Positions 32,200-43,445 of a stretch of 64,000 bases of DNA are shown here, piece by piece. Source of the stretch: Tatumella ptyseos ATCC 33301 (GTDB lineage: Bacteria > Pseudomonadota > Gammaproteobacteria > Enterobacterales > Enterobacteriaceae). The notes beneath the pieces are model-generated. The model made no database searches and was not told the DNA's origin. It saw only the letters and a program-made list of their open reading frames with translations. Every line of letters begins with the position of its first letter. Position 1 is the first letter of the stretch. The stretch covers positions 173,010 through 237,009 of the forward strand of contig NZ_JMPR01000028.1 of the NCBI RefSeq assembly GCF_000735525.1. The letters are read 5' to 3'. The position numbers and the translations under genes are program-made.

Positions 32200-35100
32200 A
32201 ATGACAGATCCTGTGCTGAGCCGATGTTCTGTTTACGTCTCAGTTTTTTCGACAGGCTGTCAAACAGCAGGTAGATCACCGGGGTGGTAAACAGTGTCAG
32301 CACCTGACTGACAATCAGGCCACCGACCATTGAGATCCCCAGAGGCCTGCGTAACTCTGCGCCGACACCGGTACTCAGCATCAGAGGGAGCGCCCCGAGC
32401 AGAGCTGCCATGGTCGTCATCAGAATAGGGCGGAAACGTAGCAGGCAGGCCCGGAAGATGGCTTCCTCCGGCGACATACCCTCATTCCGCTCGGCAGATA
32501 AGGCGAAGTCAATCATCATAATGGCATTTTTCTTCACAATACCGATCAGCAGAATAATACCGATAATGGCAATAATATCGAGTTCATGCCCTGAAATCTG
32601 TAAGGCCAGCAATGCACCCACGCCGGCACCCGGCAGGGTCGACAGAATGGTGACCGGATGGATAAAGCTTTCATACAGGATCCCCAGCACGATATACATG
32701 GCGATGATGGCGGCTATCACCAGCCAGACGGTACTGCTGAGGGCTGCCCGGAAGGCGAGGGCACTGCCTTCGAAGCGGGTCATCATATCTGCAGGTAAAT
32801 TCAGCGACTGTTCAATGTGCGTAATCGCATCCACGGCGTCTCCCAGTGAATGACCCTCAGCAATATCAAACGATATTGTCGCCGAAGGGAACTGATCCAG
32901 ATGGTTAACGGTCAGCAGCGTGTGGCGCTGTTCAATACTGGCAATGGAGGTCAGCGGAAGGGTGCCGCCTTCACTGGTGGTCAGGCGGATATTCTGCAGA
33001 GCACTGAGTCCCCCGCTGGCTGGCATAGGCTGGCCCAGCACCACGCGGTACTGGTTGGACTGAGTATAAATGGTCGAGATCAGCCGTTGTCCGAAAGCAT
33101 CGTACAGTGCGTTGTCGATATCTGACATAGAAATACCCAGCCGGCTGGCGGTATCCCTGTCGACACGAATATAGGCCTCATTCCCCTGGTCCTGCCAGTC
33201 ACTGCTGACACTCCGTAATTGCGGTGCCTGTTGTAACCGTGAAACCAGCCGCGGGATCCATAAAGCCAGCTCTGATTGTGACGGTGACTGCAGAGTGAAC
33301 TGATAAGGCGTCCGGCTGGCGGATGTATCAATGGTCAGGTCCTGTACTGCCTGCATCCATAGCTGAATGCCGGGCAGCTGACTCACCGCGTGCTGTAAAC
33401 GGTTCTCTATGGCAGGGATCCGGTCGCTACGCTGAGAGAGCGGTTTCAGGGTGATCTGTAAGCGTGCGGTATTCAGCGCGGTATTCGTCCCGTCGACACC
33501 GACAAACGAGGTAACATTCGACACATCCGGGTCTTTCTGAATGATGGCGGCTACCTGACGTGTACGATCGGCCATTCCCTGCCAGGAGACGGACTGAGGC
33601 CCCTGCAGAGTTGCCTGAATCAGGCCATTGTCCTGGGCCGGGAAGAAGCCTTTCGGGATCCCCATCCACAGCAGAACCGTCAGTATCAGGGTGCCGACAG
33701 CTACCCCCAGCGTCAGCCAGCGGTGACGCAATACCCGCGTCAGCAGACGCCCGTAACCGGCCACTGTCCGTTCAAACAGGGCCTCACAGGCCAGAGAAAA
33801 ACGATTTTGCTGGTGATGGGTTCCCCCTTTCAGCATCCTGGCACACATCATCGGAGTCAGGGTAAGTGAGACCAGGGCCGAGATTAAAATGGAAACGGCC
33901 AGAGTCACTGCAAATTCACGGAACAGGCGGCCGACCACATCCCCCATAAATAACAGCGGGATCAGCACCGCTATCAGTGAAATGGTCAGTGAAATGATTG
34001 TGAAGCCGATTTCTGAAGCCCCTTTCAGGGCGGCCTGTAGCGGAGAGAGGCCATTTTCGATATGGCGTGATATGTTTTCGATCACGACAATCGCGTCATC
34101 CACCACAAAACCTGTCGCAATAGTGAGTGCCATTAGCGTCAGATTGTTCACCGAAAAGCCCAGCATATAAATGACGGCAAAAGTGCCGATCAGCGACAAT
34201 GGCACAGCCACGGCAGGGATAATGGTGGCAGGAATATTCCTCAGGAAAAGGTAGATAATCATCACCACCAGGGCGATCGCCAGCATCAGTTCAGACTGAG
34301 TATCACTGACGGAGGCGCGGATATTCTGCGTACGATCACTGACCAGCTGAAGCTTCACTGAGGCCGGCAGGCTGCTTTGCAGAGAGGGGAGCAGGGCACG
34401 AATATTGTCAGCGGTGGCTATAATATTCGCCCCGGGCTGGCGCAATACATTCATCACTATCGCGCCCTGACCATTATTCCAGGCACCAAGCCACTGATTT
34501 TCAGCCCCTTGCGTGACGGTGGCAACATCGCCCAGACGGACAGGGGCATTATTCCGGTAACTGATAATCAGCTGCCGATAGTCTTCGGCATTTTTCAACT
34601 GGTCGTTCGCGGAGAGCGTTAGTGAACGTTCCGGACCATCAAGGCTGCCTTTGGGAGTATTCACATTGGCAGCACCGATAGCGGTACGGATATCTTCACT
34701 GGTTAATCCCAGTGCAGCGAGTGCCGGGGCATTCAGACTGATGCGGATAGCCGGTCGTTGCCCCCCGGCCAGAGTCACCATACCGACGCCAGTAACCTGG
34801 GAGATCTTTTGGGCAATACGGGTTTCTACCAGGTCTTCAACCTGCGTCAGTGGCAGACTTTGGGTGGTCACGGCCAGAGTCATAATCGGCGGGTCCGCCG
34901 GGTTGACCTTGTTATACACCGGCGGATCAGGTAAGTCATCAGGCAGGTAATTCATCGAGGCGTTAATGGCAGCCTGAACTTCCTGTTCAGCAATATCCAG
35001 CGGCAGGGAGAGCTGAAATTGCAGGGTGATCACGGAGGCGCCGGCGGAACTGGCGGACGCCATCTGTTTCAGCCCGGACATCTGCCCGAGCTGACGTTCC

Positions 35101-35327
35101 AGCGGGGCGGTAACCGACGTTGTCATCACTTCTGCACTGGCTCCGGGATAGCCTGTGACCACCTGGATGGTCGGGTAATCCACTTCCGGCAGGGCGGACA
35201 CCGGTAAAAAGCGATAACCCATGATACCTGCCAGCACAATGGCTACCATCAACAGGGTTGTGGCGACAGGGCGCAGGATAAAACGACGTGAAGGCCCTCC
35301 GCCCGGGAGCCCGGAGTAGGTATTCAT
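32196..35327 (-). CDS. mdtB: Multidrug efflux RND transporter permease MdtB
   Basis: The partner RND subunit of MdtC, 1043 residues (E. coli 1040), with twelve transmembrane helices and two periplasmic porter/docking halves. The [20 protein letters not shown]-terminal helix and [18 protein letters not shown] in TM4 are clear. The many regions shared with MdtC reflect an old gene duplication. ATG overlaps the mdtA stop by one base (TGATG). Confidence 0.96.
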   Translation of the reverse strand: MNTYSGLPGGGPSRRFILRPVATTLLMVAIVLAGIMGYRFLPVSALPEVDYPTIQVVTGYPGASAEVMTTSVTAPLERQLGQMSGLKQMASASSAGASVITLQFQLSLPLDIAEQEVQAAINASMNYLPDDLPDPPVYNKVNPADPPIMTLAVTTQSLPLTQVEDLVETRIAQKISQVTGVGMVTLAGGQRPAIRISLNAPALAALGLTSEDIRTAIGAANVNTPKGSLDGPERSLTLSANDQLKNAEDYRQLIISYRNNAPVRLGDVATVTQGAENQWLGAWNNGQGAIVMNVLRQPGANIIATADNIRALLPSLQSSLPASVKLQLVSDRTQNIRASVSDTQSELMLAIALVVMIIYLFLRNIPATIIPAVAVPLSLIGTFAVIYMLGFSVNNLTLMALTIATGFVVDDAIVVIENISRHIENGLSPLQAALKGASEIGFTIISLTISLIAVLIPLLFMGDVVGRLFREFAVTLAVSILISALVSLTLTPMMCARMLKGGTHHQQNRFSLACEALFERTVAGYGRLLTRVLRHRWLTLGVAVGTLILTVLLWMGIPKGFFPAQDNGLIQATLQGPQSVSWQGMADRTRQVAAIIQKDPDVSNVTSFVGVDGTNTALNTARLQITLKPLSQRSDRIPAIENRLQHAVSQLPGIQLWMQAVQDLTIDTSASRTPYQFTLQSPSQSELALWIPRLVSRLQQAPQLRSVSSDWQDQGNEAYIRVDRDTASRLGISMSDIDNALYDAFGQRLISTIYTQSNQYRVVLGQPMPASGGLSALQNIRLTTSEGGTLPLTSIASIEQRHTLLTVNHLDQFPSATISFDIAEGHSLGDAVDAITHIEQSLNLPADMMTRFEGSALAFRAALSSTVWLVIAAIIAMYIVLGILYESFIHPVTILSTLPGAGVGALLALQISGHELDIIAIIGIILLIGIVKKNAIMMIDFALSAERNEGMSPEEAIFRACLLRFRPILMTTMAALLGALPLMLSTGVGAELRRPLGISMVGGLIVSQVLTLFTTPVIYLLFDSLSKKLRRKQNIGSAQDLSL

Positions 35328-36499
35328 CAGGTGGCGTCCCCGGTGTTTTCTGCCGTTGCCGGGGTGACGATGTTGACGGCGGTGCCTTCATTCAGACGAT
35401 CGAGGCCATCAGTCACTACGCGGTCCCCCGCCTGTAAACCACTATCGATTACCTGTAACGCGCCCTGCTGCGGTCCCGTGGTCACGGAGGCTCTGCGCAC
35501 TTTATTTTGCGGCCCGACCACCCAGACAAAGTAACCTTTGGTATTCATCTGTAATGCCGCGACAGGGATGACTAACGCATTCTTCAGGGTGTTGACCCGC
35601 AGGCGGATATTGACAAACTGGTTCGGGAACAGCTGATTATTCTGATTGGTAAACCGGGCTTTTAGTTTCAGGGTACCGGTACTGCTGTCTATCTGGTTGT
35701 CCAGACTCAGCAGGGAGCCTTCCGCCAGCAGGCGGGTATCGGTACGGTCACGGGCCTCTGCGGGCAGTGGCTGCCCCTGTTTTTGTGCCTGAACAATGCG
35801 GTCAATATCGCCTTCCTGAACCGTGAAAATCACATCTGCCGGGTGGGTCTGTGTGATCACGACGATGCCATTGGTATCCCCGGCGGTAATGTAGTTACCG
35901 GCATCCACCTGTTTCAGACCGACAATGCCACTAATAGGCGCGGTGATTTGGCTGTACGTCAGGTTCAGGCGGGCACTCTCAACGGATGCCTGATCACTTT
36001 TGACGGTTCCCTCGGTTTCGCTGACCAGTGCCTGCTGATTATCCAGTTCCTGGCGCGCGACCAGTCCTGTCGCCGACAGTTTCTGGTAACGTCGCAGGTC
36101 GGCACGGGCATTAGCCAGCGTCGCCTGGTCTTTCGCCAGCTGGCCTTCGGCCTGTAACAGAGCAACACGAAAAGGACGGGGGTCAATCTCAGCCAGTAAT
36201 TGCCCGGCAGTGACCGGCTGACCTTCATGAAAATGCAGAGACATCAGTTGCCCGTCGACACGGCTGCGGACGGTGACGGTTGAAGAGGCTGTCACGGTGC
36301 CGAGAGCGGAAATATATTGCGGGACGGTCATCACCTTAACTTCAGCCACCTGAACCGGCGGGGTGGAAGAAGCCGTACGTCGGGCAGGAGAGGCGGCCTT
36401 AGCGCTCTCCGTCTGCCAGAAATACATACCGGCCAGTACGGCAATGATCACAACACAAAAAATAAGAAAGAGACGAGTGACTCGAAGTTTTGCTTTCAT
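35327..36499 (-). CDS. mdtA: Multidrug efflux periplasmic adaptor MdtA
   Basis: A membrane-fusion protein linking MdtBC to the outer-membrane channel. Residues about 9-28 form a membrane anchor. Next are the lipoyl half-motifs ([21 protein letters not shown] and [20 protein letters not shown]), an alpha-hairpin between them, and the beta-barrel domain. At 390 residues it is shorter than E. coli MdtA (415), mainly at the two ends. First gene of mdtABCD-baeSR; the upstream 164 bp, where BaeR should act, holds no BaeR box I can name with confidence. A GGGAG site lies about 11 bases before the ATG. Confidence 0.95.
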   Translation of the reverse strand: MKAKLRVTRLFLIFCVVIIAVLAGMYFWQTESAKAASPARRTASSTPPVQVAEVKVMTVPQYISALGTVTASSTVTVRSRVDGQLMSLHFHEGQPVTAGQLLAEIDPRPFRVALLQAEGQLAKDQATLANARADLRRYQKLSATGLVARQELDNQQALVSETEGTVKSDQASVESARLNLTYSQITAPISGIVGLKQVDAGNYITAGDTNGIVVITQTHPADVIFTVQEGDIDRIVQAQKQGQPLPAEARDRTDTRLLAEGSLLSLDNQIDSSTGTLKLKARFTNQNNQLFPNQFVNIRLRVNTLKNALVIPVAALQMNTKGYFVWVVGPQNKVRRASVTTGPQQGALQVIDSGLQAGDRVVTDGLDRLNEGTAVNIVTPATAENTGDAT

Positions 36500-36631
36500 G
36501 CTTAATTATGCTCTCCCGCATCATTAAATCAGGCAATATCCGCACGTTGGCCTGTCAGTATAACGATAAATCAGCAGGGAAAGTTGAAGGAAATAAGGAA
36601 ATGCATCGCAGAAAGGAATAAAAGCGCTTCA

Positions 36632-36655
36632 CGGTGCCGGGAGGAACCGGCACCG
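36632..36655 (-). terminator. Weak intrinsic terminator after yegD
   Basis: Nine-base arms CGGTGCCGG/CCGGCACCG around a six-base loop lie just past the yegD stop. On the minus strand GCGCTTTTATT follows about four bases later. The T-tract is displaced, so termination may be partial. Confidence 0.5.
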
Positions 36656-36663
36656 GACAAGTA

Positions 36664-38016
36664 TTAACTGAACAAGGTTTTCGCCCAGCGGGTCAGACCG
36701 AGTGTCACCGAGCCGAAGTCATCGCCGCTGGCCAACGGGATGCCCGGCAGAACGCGGCTGATGGCCTCACGTAATAACGGAGAGCGGGCACTGCCCCCGG
36801 TCAGATAGATGACGTCCGGCCGGGTGGATGATTCGGCCATCACGCCGGAAATCTGCCGGATCATCTTCTCCAGCGGTTGTGCAATGGCGTCTTCCATTTG
36901 TTGCACTTCCAGTGCGGCAGTCAGCCCTGCATCGATATAGTCCAGTGGAACTGTGGTTTCCGGGGTTTTGGACAGGCGGATTTTACTCTCCTCCGCACTG
37001 CGGACCAGCTGATAACTCTGCTTATTTTTCCAGACATTCAGCAGGCGGGTGACTAAATCCGCATGCTCAGCATCTTTCACCATCTGGCGGAGTAACTGAC
37101 CGCACTCGCCGGAGTAGAACTGACTTTGTGCATTGACATCATTGATGGCCACCGCATTCCACCAGGGGAGTGCCGGCAGGGCCGTGCCTTTACGGGCACT
37201 GCCCCCCAGCCCCAGTAATGGCATCAGCGTTTTAAAGGCCAGCATGATATCCAGATCATTTCCGCCGACACGACAACCGCTGTGGCCGAGCAGGCTATCC
37301 ACACGGTCGGCTTTATGCTGCCACGCAGGCCCCATCAGTAACAGAGAACAGTCGGTCGTACCTCCGCCGATATCCACCACCAGCACCCGGGTTTCACGGG
37401 TGAGTGTGGATTCAAATTCCAGCCCTGCCGCCACCGGTTCATACTGAAATTCTATTTCACGGAAACCGGCACGTTGCGCGGCGCGTAACAGGATATTTTG
37501 TGCCTGAGCGTTGGCTTCACTGCCGCCGTTGCCCTGGAAGTTGACCGGGCGGCCAATGACCGTATGGGTGATGGCTTGTTCGGTTTGCTGTTCTGCCTGC
37601 TGACGGATATGCAGCATCATGGCACAGACCAGATCTTCAAAGAAGGCAACCTGCTGAGCCTTCAGACCCGGGGCACCGAGAAAGGACTTAGGCGACTTGA
37701 CGAACCAGACATCTTCCGGGTCCGCAATATAGTTTTCCAGCGCCTGTAGCCCGAAACTGACGCCCTGCGGGGTGACCGGAATATCTTCTTCCCGGTTAAG
37801 ACGCAAAGAATACTGCAACAGGGCTTTATTTTCCGGGAGCGGGAAATCAACATTGTGGCAGCGATAGAGCCATTCACTGGGGACAGTTCGCAGCGGCGCA
37901 GAGATCATCGAAGGGAGCAGCGCAGAGGAATTTTCGAGCAACAGTTGCCGGAAATTCCCGTTATCTTCTGTCGCTACTGAACAGTTAGCTGTACCGTAAT
38001 CAAAACCAATAAACAT
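36664..38016 (-). CDS. yegD: Hsp70-like putative chaperone YegD
   Basis: An actin-fold ATPase of the Hsp70 family lacking the substrate-binding C-terminal half. The 450-residue protein (E. coli 450) has phosphate-1 loop MFIGFDYGTANCSVA, phosphate-2 VLVVDIGGGTTDCSLLLMG and the adenosine motif VIYLTGGSARSPLL. The client is unknown. It lies upstream of mdtA on the same strand, as in E. coli, but the alkA gene that flanks yegD there is absent; a PAP2 phosphatase takes its place. Confidence 0.94.
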   Translation of the reverse strand: MFIGFDYGTANCSVATEDNGNFRQLLLENSSALLPSMISAPLRTVPSEWLYRCHNVDFPLPENKALLQYSLRLNREEDIPVTPQGVSFGLQALENYIADPEDVWFVKSPKSFLGAPGLKAQQVAFFEDLVCAMMLHIRQQAEQQTEQAITHTVIGRPVNFQGNGGSEANAQAQNILLRAAQRAGFREIEFQYEPVAAGLEFESTLTRETRVLVVDIGGGTTDCSLLLMGPAWQHKADRVDSLLGHSGCRVGGNDLDIMLAFKTLMPLLGLGGSARKGTALPALPWWNAVAINDVNAQSQFYSGECGQLLRQMVKDAEHADLVTRLLNVWKNKQSYQLVRSAEESKIRLSKTPETTVPLDYIDAGLTAALEVQQMEDAIAQPLEKMIRQISGVMAESSTRPDVIYLTGGSARSPLLREAISRVLPGIPLASGDDFGSVTLGLTRWAKTLFS

Positions 38017-38089
38017 GTCTGCGCCCCCGGAGAGTCAAAAAAAGGGGGCGACTTTACCCTGTTATCGTGATGCCGTAAATGGCGGACCA

Positions 38090-38716
38090 CTAATTGGCAT
38101 GACCGGCATGCAGCAGTTGGGCACGGGTATAGGGTTTTTCGATACCGGCCAGGCGTGCGGACAGGACAGACAGGAACTGCTGTGTGGCGGCAGGCTGACC
38201 GGTGAAGATGATCACCGCGGGCAGGGCCGCAAAGGCTGCCAGTTGCAACAGGCTGACTTTATTAAGCCGCGTATGACGCTGTATCAACAGGTATCCGGTA
38301 CTCAGGATAGCCCCCAGCACCGCACCGCTTATCACCTCGCTGGGTGAATGCGCATGGAGTTGCAGGCGGGAATAGCCGACCGCCAGGGGTAACAGATAGC
38401 CGAACGTGATCAGTGTCCGTCGCAGCCAGGGCTGGCGGCCTCCGGAGATCATCCACATCAGTACCGGCCAGAGCACGGAGGACATCGTGGTATGTCCGCT
38501 GAACCCCGTAAAATTCAATGACTGACTGCCGAGGAAAAATCCCAGAAACATGACTTTCGAAATACTGACCAGCCCCCCGGCAATCCCGAAACTCAGTAGC
38601 CAGCCGAAGGCGGTTTGCCAGCGCTGACTTTTCCAGAATAAAAAGAGTGCAAGCAGCAGGGCGGTAGGCAGTAACAGCATACTATCGCCAAAATAGGTCA
38701 GATTCTTCCAGTACAT
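38090..38716 (-). CDS. PAP2-family membrane phosphatase with atypical catalytic motifs
   Basis: A polytopic inner-membrane protein with five to six hydrophobic segments and PAP2-type motifs. The second is GFSGHTTMSS (usual PSGH) and the third GYSRLQLHAHSPSE, reading SRx5Hx3E where Asp is the norm. The first motif is reduced to a lone Lys without the usual Arg-Pro. Family members dephosphorylate undecaprenyl diphosphate, phosphatidyl-glycerol phosphate or related lipids; the substrate here cannot be told. The start is uncertain: MYWKNLTYFGDSMLLLP at 38716 fits a membrane protein better, but the frame is open to an ATG at 38800 with a purine-rich site. Divergent from udk. Confidence 0.75.
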   Translation of the reverse strand: MYWKNLTYFGDSMLLLPTALLLALFLFWKSQRWQTAFGWLLSFGIAGGLVSISKVMFLGFFLGSQSLNFTGFSGHTTMSSVLWPVLMWMISGGRQPWLRRTLITFGYLLPLAVGYSRLQLHAHSPSEVISGAVLGAILSTGYLLIQRHTRLNKVSLLQLAAFAALPAVIIFTGQPAATQQFLSVLSARLAGIEKPYTRAQLLHAGHAN

Positions 38717-38970
38717 GGTTTTCCGGTCAACAGGGCAACGGGCGGATAAAGGATCCGGCAGAGAAATGCGCCAGTATAAAGCTGGCGGAGCAGTATACAT
38801 AACTTTCTCTGAAGCGCCTATGGGCAGATGCCTGAAGATAAACCACGCTTTTCTCTGGCATCAACGGGATGAAATCCCTATAATCGCCGCCGTAAACCCT
38901 CTCATTCTGCCAGTATCCCCGGTCGTTAACCGGAAATGATACCGGCTTCAGTTTCAGGTCTTTAAAACGT

Positions 38971-39612
38971 ATGACTGACTCGTCCCATCAGTGCGTAATT
39001 GTGGGTATTGCCGGCGCTTCTGCTTCAGGCAAAAGTTTGATTGCCAGCACGCTCTATCGTGAAATTCGTGACCAGGTAGGTGACGAACATATTGGTGTTA
39101 TTCCCGAAGATAGTTATTACCGGGATCAAAGCCATCTCACCATGGAAGAGAGAATTAAAACGAATTATGACCATCCTAATGCGATGGATCATGATTTATT
39201 ATTGTCGCATTTACAGGCAATTAAAGCAGGTCATGCGATCGATCTCCCGGTTTACAGCTACTCTGAACATACACGGATGAAAGAAACCCGTAAGCTGGAA
39301 CCTAAGAAGGTGATTATCCTGGAAGGCATTTTGTTGCTGACAGATGCCCGGTTACGCGGCGAACTTAATTTTTCTATTTTCGTTGATACGCCGCTGGATA
39401 TCTGCCTGATGCGCAGGATGAAACGGGATGTTAATGAACGGGGTCGTTCGATGGATTCCGTGATGACCCAGTATCAGAAAACAGTGCGTCCGATGTTTTT
39501 GCAGTTTATTGAACCGTCAAAACAATATGCGGACATTATCGTGCCGCGCGGTGGCAAAAACCGTATCGCTATCGATATTCTTAAAGCGAAGATCAATCAG
39601 TTTTTTGAATAA
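38971..39612 (+). CDS. udk: Uridine/cytidine kinase
   Basis: Udk phosphorylates uridine and cytidine with GTP or ATP in pyrimidine salvage. The 213-residue protein equals E. coli Udk in length. The P-loop [11 protein letters not shown] is at residues 12-22, with [23 protein letters not shown] and [10 protein letters not shown] nucleoside-site blocks. Ribosome site is weak. First gene of the conserved udk-dcd-asmA group; a hairpin lies between udk and dcd. Confidence 0.97.
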   Translation: MTDSSHQCVIVGIAGASASGKSLIASTLYREIRDQVGDEHIGVIPEDSYYRDQSHLTMEERIKTNYDHPNAMDHDLLLSHLQAIKAGHAIDLPVYSYSEHTRMKETRKLEPKKVIILEGILLLTDARLRGELNFSIFVDTPLDICLMRRMKRDVNERGRSMDSVMTQYQKTVRPMFLQFIEPSKQYADIIVPRGGKNRIAIDILKAKINQFFE

Positions 39613-39622
39613 AGAGTTCACC

Positions 39623-39646
39623 GGGAAGGCTTGCCTTCCCTGTTTT
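39623..39646 (+). terminator. Possible weak terminator between udk and dcd
   Basis: A GGGAAG/CTTCCC stem around GCTTGC-type loop sequence is followed by TGTTTTG. The stem is short and the T tract interrupted, so it may only attenuate transcription into dcd. Confidence 0.45.
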
Positions 39647-39669
39647 GTCAGTGAAATGGAGTTATCTGC

Positions 39670-40251
39670 ATGAGATTGTGTGACCGTGACATAGAAAGCT
39701 GGCTGGATGACGGCCGGCTTGAAATATCACCTCGTCCTCCTGTCGAACGTATTAACGGAGCCACCGTGGATGTGCGTCTGGGCAATCAGTTCCGGACTTT
39801 CCGTGGACATACTGCGGCGTTTATCGACCTCAGTGGCCCGAAAGATGAAGTCAGTGCAGCGCTGGACCGCGTGATGAGCGAAGAGATTATTCTGCCTGAG
39901 GGCGAAGCCTTTTTCCTGCACCCGGGCGAACTGGCTCTGGCGGTCACGCTGGAATCCGTGACTTTACCGGCGGACCTGGTTGGTTGGCTGGACGGTCGTT
40001 CATCACTGGCTCGTCTGGGGTTGATGGTGCATGTGACGGCGCATCGCATCGACCCGGGCTGGAAAGGCCGGATTGTGCTGGAATTCTTCAACTCCGGCAA
40101 ATTGCCATTAGCGCTGCGGCCCGGTATGTTGATAGGAGCACTAAGCTTTGAACCGTTATCCGGTCCGGCAGAGCGCCCTTACAATCGCCGCCAGGATGCA
40201 AAATATCGTGATCAGCAGGGTGCTGTAGCCAGCAGGATTGATAAAGACTAG
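39670..40251 (+). CDS. dcd: dCTP deaminase
   Basis: Dcd converts dCTP to dUTP, the main source of dUMP for thymidylate synthesis in enterobacteria. It is a homotrimer of the dUTPase-like fold. The 193-residue protein matches E. coli Dcd with the active-site Glu138 in [10 protein letters not shown], the [10 protein letters not shown] block (about 109-118) and [10 protein letters not shown]. It lies 57 bp after udk and 20 bp before asmA. Confidence 0.97.
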   Translation: MRLCDRDIESWLDDGRLEISPRPPVERINGATVDVRLGNQFRTFRGHTAAFIDLSGPKDEVSAALDRVMSEEIILPEGEAFFLHPGELALAVTLESVTLPADLVGWLDGRSSLARLGLMVHVTAHRIDPGWKGRIVLEFFNSGKLPLALRPGMLIGALSFEPLSGPAERPYNRRQDAKYRDQQGAVASRIDKD

Positions 40252-40271
40252 CGAAATACACCGGGGATGGT

Positions 40272-42071
40272 ATGAGAAGACTGATAACCACACTGGCCAT
40301 TCTGCTCGTGGTCGTTGTTGCAGGAATGACAGCACTCGTGATGCTGGTCAATCCGAACGATTTTCGTGGCTACATGGTACAGCAGGTGGCAAAACGCAGT
40401 GGTTATCAGTTACAGTTATCCGGCAATTTACGCTGGCATGTCTGGCCGCGACTGAGCATTCTCAGTGATCAGGTCACCCTGACGGCCCCGGGGGCCAGTG
40501 TTCCGGCCGTCAGTGCCGGCAATATGCGCCTGGATGTCGAATTATTCCCGCTTTTATCTCATCAGCTTAAAGTCAGCCAGGTTCTGCTGAAAAACGCGAT
40601 CATTCGTGATATCCCTGCGGCCGGAAGTGAACGTCCTCCGGGGGCGCCGGTGGCGCCGGAGGAGGATCCCAATACTGCCCCGCTGACCCGTGGCTGGAGT
40701 TTTGATATTGCGCAGCTGAATATCGCTGACAGTCTGTTTATCTGGCAGGATGCTCAGGGTAATCAGATCAACTTCCGTAATCTTAATCTGAGTATCCGCC
40801 AGGACCCGGTGAAACAGGGCGAGTTTGAATTAAGTACCCGTGTCTCACGTAATCAACAGAACCTGCTCTTAAATATTCAGGGCCACCTGGATGCCAGCCA
40901 GTACCCGCAACAGCTGTCATTACAGGTCAGCCAGGCTGTATATCAGGCCTCTGGCGTTGAACTGCCAGTCGGCGGAATTAACGGTCAGGCGGAATTCAGC
41001 GTCAGCTGGCAACCTGCCGCTCAGCATTTCCGGCTCTCCGGGCTGAAGTTGCAGGCCAATAATAGTGATTTCCGCGGTGAGATTGCCGGGCAATTACTGC
41101 CAGCCCCTTCATTGCACGCACAACTGACCTCCGTGAATATCGACTTTGATCATCTGCTTGCCTCCGATGGAAATTCCGGAAGTCACACGGTAGTGCGGTC
41201 AGTCAGCGCCCCGGTCATCGCCGACCGGGATGATTTACCTCTGCAGGATAGCTGGTTACGCACCGCTGATATGGATATCAGTCTTCGTTCGCAGAATGCC
41301 CTCTGGCGGGGATTACAGCTAAAAAATCTGTCACTTCAGGCGACCAGCACCGGCGGCATCACGCGGATGACTCTGCTTGACGGGCAGTTGGGTGAAGGCC
41401 ATTTTTCATTGCCGGGTCAGGTAGACTGGCGTAGCACGTTACCGCAAGTGAGCCTGCGGCCACAATTGCAGGATATCAGCCTGCAGCCGGTATTATCTCT
41501 CCTCCGGCTCCCTCCGGCATTGAGTGGGGACCTGACACTGCAAGGAGAGTTCAGTGGTAACGGCTTTACTCACGAGGATATTCTGACCGGATGGCAGGGG
41601 CAGGCCAGTATTCGTGTGACACATCCGAATACCGGTGCATTTAACCTGCAGCAGATGGTCAGTGATGCCGTGGCTGTCAGCAGTGACCGGGTGAAATATC
41701 AGCCAGAGCAGACGCCGGTGATGCCTTCCCTCGACGGTAATTTCCGCCTGACTCCGGGGGTATTACGCTTTGCATCCCTGAAAGGTGAGGGGAATGGGGT
41801 ACAGATAGACGCAGCCGGAGATGTGGATTTTCGTCAGCGCTCTATGGATGTCACCTTTAATTTGCTGATGACAAACTGGAAAGGGGACAGCCGGCTGGTA
41901 CATCTGCTTTCAGGCCAAATCATTCCGGTACGTTTCTACGGCCCGTGGGATAAGCTGAGTTATTCGTTACCGATCACCCGTGTGCTGAACGGTGATTTCC
42001 GGAATGAATTGAAAAGCCGCTTTAATCAGTGGCAGGCGCAGACTCCGGATAAGCACCCGGCTCACCACTAG
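40272..42071 (+). CDS. asmA: AsmA-family envelope protein
   Basis: AsmA is an inner-membrane-anchored periplasmic protein of the AsmA/TamB/YhdP family, which bridge the envelope with a beta-taco fold; loss affects LPS levels and outer-membrane protein assembly. The 599-residue protein (E. coli 617) has a single N-terminal helix (about 4-25), then a long beta-rich periplasmic part. The C-terminal conserved GEGNGVQIDAAGDVDFRQRS and the terminal WDKLSYSLPITR-like region mark the AsmA domain. It follows dcd closely and ends the udk-dcd-asmA group. Confidence 0.94.
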   Translation: MRRLITTLAILLVVVVAGMTALVMLVNPNDFRGYMVQQVAKRSGYQLQLSGNLRWHVWPRLSILSDQVTLTAPGASVPAVSAGNMRLDVELFPLLSHQLKVSQVLLKNAIIRDIPAAGSERPPGAPVAPEEDPNTAPLTRGWSFDIAQLNIADSLFIWQDAQGNQINFRNLNLSIRQDPVKQGEFELSTRVSRNQQNLLLNIQGHLDASQYPQQLSLQVSQAVYQASGVELPVGGINGQAEFSVSWQPAAQHFRLSGLKLQANNSDFRGEIAGQLLPAPSLHAQLTSVNIDFDHLLASDGNSGSHTVVRSVSAPVIADRDDLPLQDSWLRTADMDISLRSQNALWRGLQLKNLSLQATSTGGITRMTLLDGQLGEGHFSLPGQVDWRSTLPQVSLRPQLQDISLQPVLSLLRLPPALSGDLTLQGEFSGNGFTHEDILTGWQGQASIRVTHPNTGAFNLQQMVSDAVAVSSDRVKYQPEQTPVMPSLDGNFRLTPGVLRFASLKGEGNGVQIDAAGDVDFRQRSMDVTFNLLMTNWKGDSRLVHLLSGQIIPVRFYGPWDKLSYSLPITRVLNGDFRNELKSRFNQWQAQTPDKHPAHH

Positions 42072-42515
42072 TCTTTCCTGCCCCCCGGACATTAAAGGCC
42101 GGGGGCGTCAGCGTGAGTTCCAGGTACCTTTGCTATCCTAACCGACTTATCGTCCGTGCCGTGGTCTGTGGCAGACCCGGCTATTGGCAGACGGTCCGCT
42201 TTTCATCCTTGCTGACATACCGGTGAGTATCGGCAGTTATCTGTCCTTATCGGCGTGCTCATTACTATAGTGAGTAAATAAATCCAGCAATAAAATCCGA
42301 CAGTCAGACAATGATCAGAAAATGACAATATTTTGACCTGATTTAAGACTTATTATCCGAAAAGCTACTATGATAGGCAGCACTTTAGTCCTCTCAGACC
42401 TGACTGGCCGCAGGAAAAAAGTGTGACGCAGCCTAAATTCAGAGAATGCTTATGCTGCCTGTCACTGCTTTTCACTCATACTGCCGGGACTGATTTTTTT
42501 AAAAACGGAATGTTT
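42072..42515 (+). promoter_or_regulatory. Intergenic region before galF (asmA 3' hairpin, galF promoter region)
   Basis: No gene is seen. A CCCCCGG/CCGGGGG hairpin (42082-42105) without T tract follows asmA, and a small GGTCTG/CAGACC hairpin lies at 42163-42177. From about 42260 the sequence turns AT-rich up to galF, as expected for its promoter; TATGAT near 42368 is a reasonable -10 candidate, but I cannot pair it with a convincing -35. Confidence 0.4.
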
Positions 42516-43412
42516 ATGACCAAATTAAAAGCAGTCATTCCTGTTGCAGGGTTAGGTATGCATTTATTACCGGCAACGAAAGCGATCCCTAAAGAAATGT
42601 TGCCGATTGTCGATAAGCCGATGATCCAATACATCATTGATGAGTGTGCGACCGCAGGGATTAAAGAAATCGTTCTTGTCACACATGCCTCAAAGAATGC
42701 GGTTGAAAACCACTTTGATACCACCTATGAACTCGAAGCCCTGCTTGAACAGCGGGTTAAACGTCAGTTACTCAGCGAAGTTCAGTCCATATGCCCTCCC
42801 GGGGTGACTATTATGAATGTCCGCCAGTCACAGCCTTTGGGGCTGGGACATGCGGTGCTCAGTGCCAGACCGATGATTGGTGACAACCCTTTTGTCGTAG
42901 TGCTGCCGGATATTGTGCTGGATGAATCGAGTGCCGATCACTTACGTTATAATCTGGCCGCCATGATCAACCGGTTTGAAGAGACCGGTCGTAGCCAGGT
43001 GCTGAGTAAGCACATGCCTGAGGAAGATCTGAGCGAATATTCGATTATTACTACGCGTGAGCCGCTGGAAAACCCGGGCGATACCAGCCGCATTGAAATG
43101 TTCGTCGAGAAACCTGAAAAAGAGGCGCTGCCGGATTCTGATCTTGCGGCGGTAGGCCGTTATGTATTGTCTGCAGATATCTGGAAAGAACTCGAAAATA
43201 CCGAAGCAGGTGCCTGGGGAAGAATACAGCTAACGGATGCCATCGCCAGCCTCAATAAAAAACATCCGGTGGATACTATGTTGCTGACCGGTATTGATTA
43301 TAATTGTGGTCGTAAACTCGGCTATATGCAGGCTTTTGTCAGCTATGGCCTGCGAAATCCGTCTCAGGGACAGGAGTTTCGTGAGACTCTTAGGGAAATC
43401 ATTGCGAAATAA
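42516..43412 (+). CDS. galF: UTP-glucose-1-phosphate uridylyltransferase-like protein GalF
   Basis: GalF is the GalU paralogue at the left edge of enterobacterial polysaccharide loci; it modulates UDP-glucose supply and has little activity alone. The N-terminus reads [20 protein letters not shown]. The Met-His in place of the Thr-Arg of GalU is the GalF hallmark. The frame opens at 42423, but [12 protein letters not shown] at 42516 matches the family start and follows ACGGAA, giving 298 residues (E. coli 297). It begins the locus that ends at gnd. Confidence 0.94.
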   Translation: MTKLKAVIPVAGLGMHLLPATKAIPKEMLPIVDKPMIQYIIDECATAGIKEIVLVTHASKNAVENHFDTTYELEALLEQRVKRQLLSEVQSICPPGVTIMNVRQSQPLGLGHAVLSARPMIGDNPFVVVLPDIVLDESSADHLRYNLAAMINRFEETGRSQVLSKHMPEEDLSEYSIITTREPLENPGDTSRIEMFVEKPEKEALPDSDLAAVGRYVLSADIWKELENTEAGAWGRIQLTDAIASLNKKHPVDTMLLTGIDYNCGRKLGYMQAFVSYGLRNPSQGQEFRETLREIIAK

Positions 43413-43445
43413 TGACGGATAAAATTTTAAGATACGGAGTCTGAT

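Noticed and set aside
42265-42275. Minus-strand match to the core of the T7 promoter (ACTCACTATAG), with a related 10-mer at 44522-44531
   Set aside because: Only the core matches, the upstream half of the promoter is unlike T7, and there is no phage polymerase or prophage context. Likely chance in AT-rich leader DNA.
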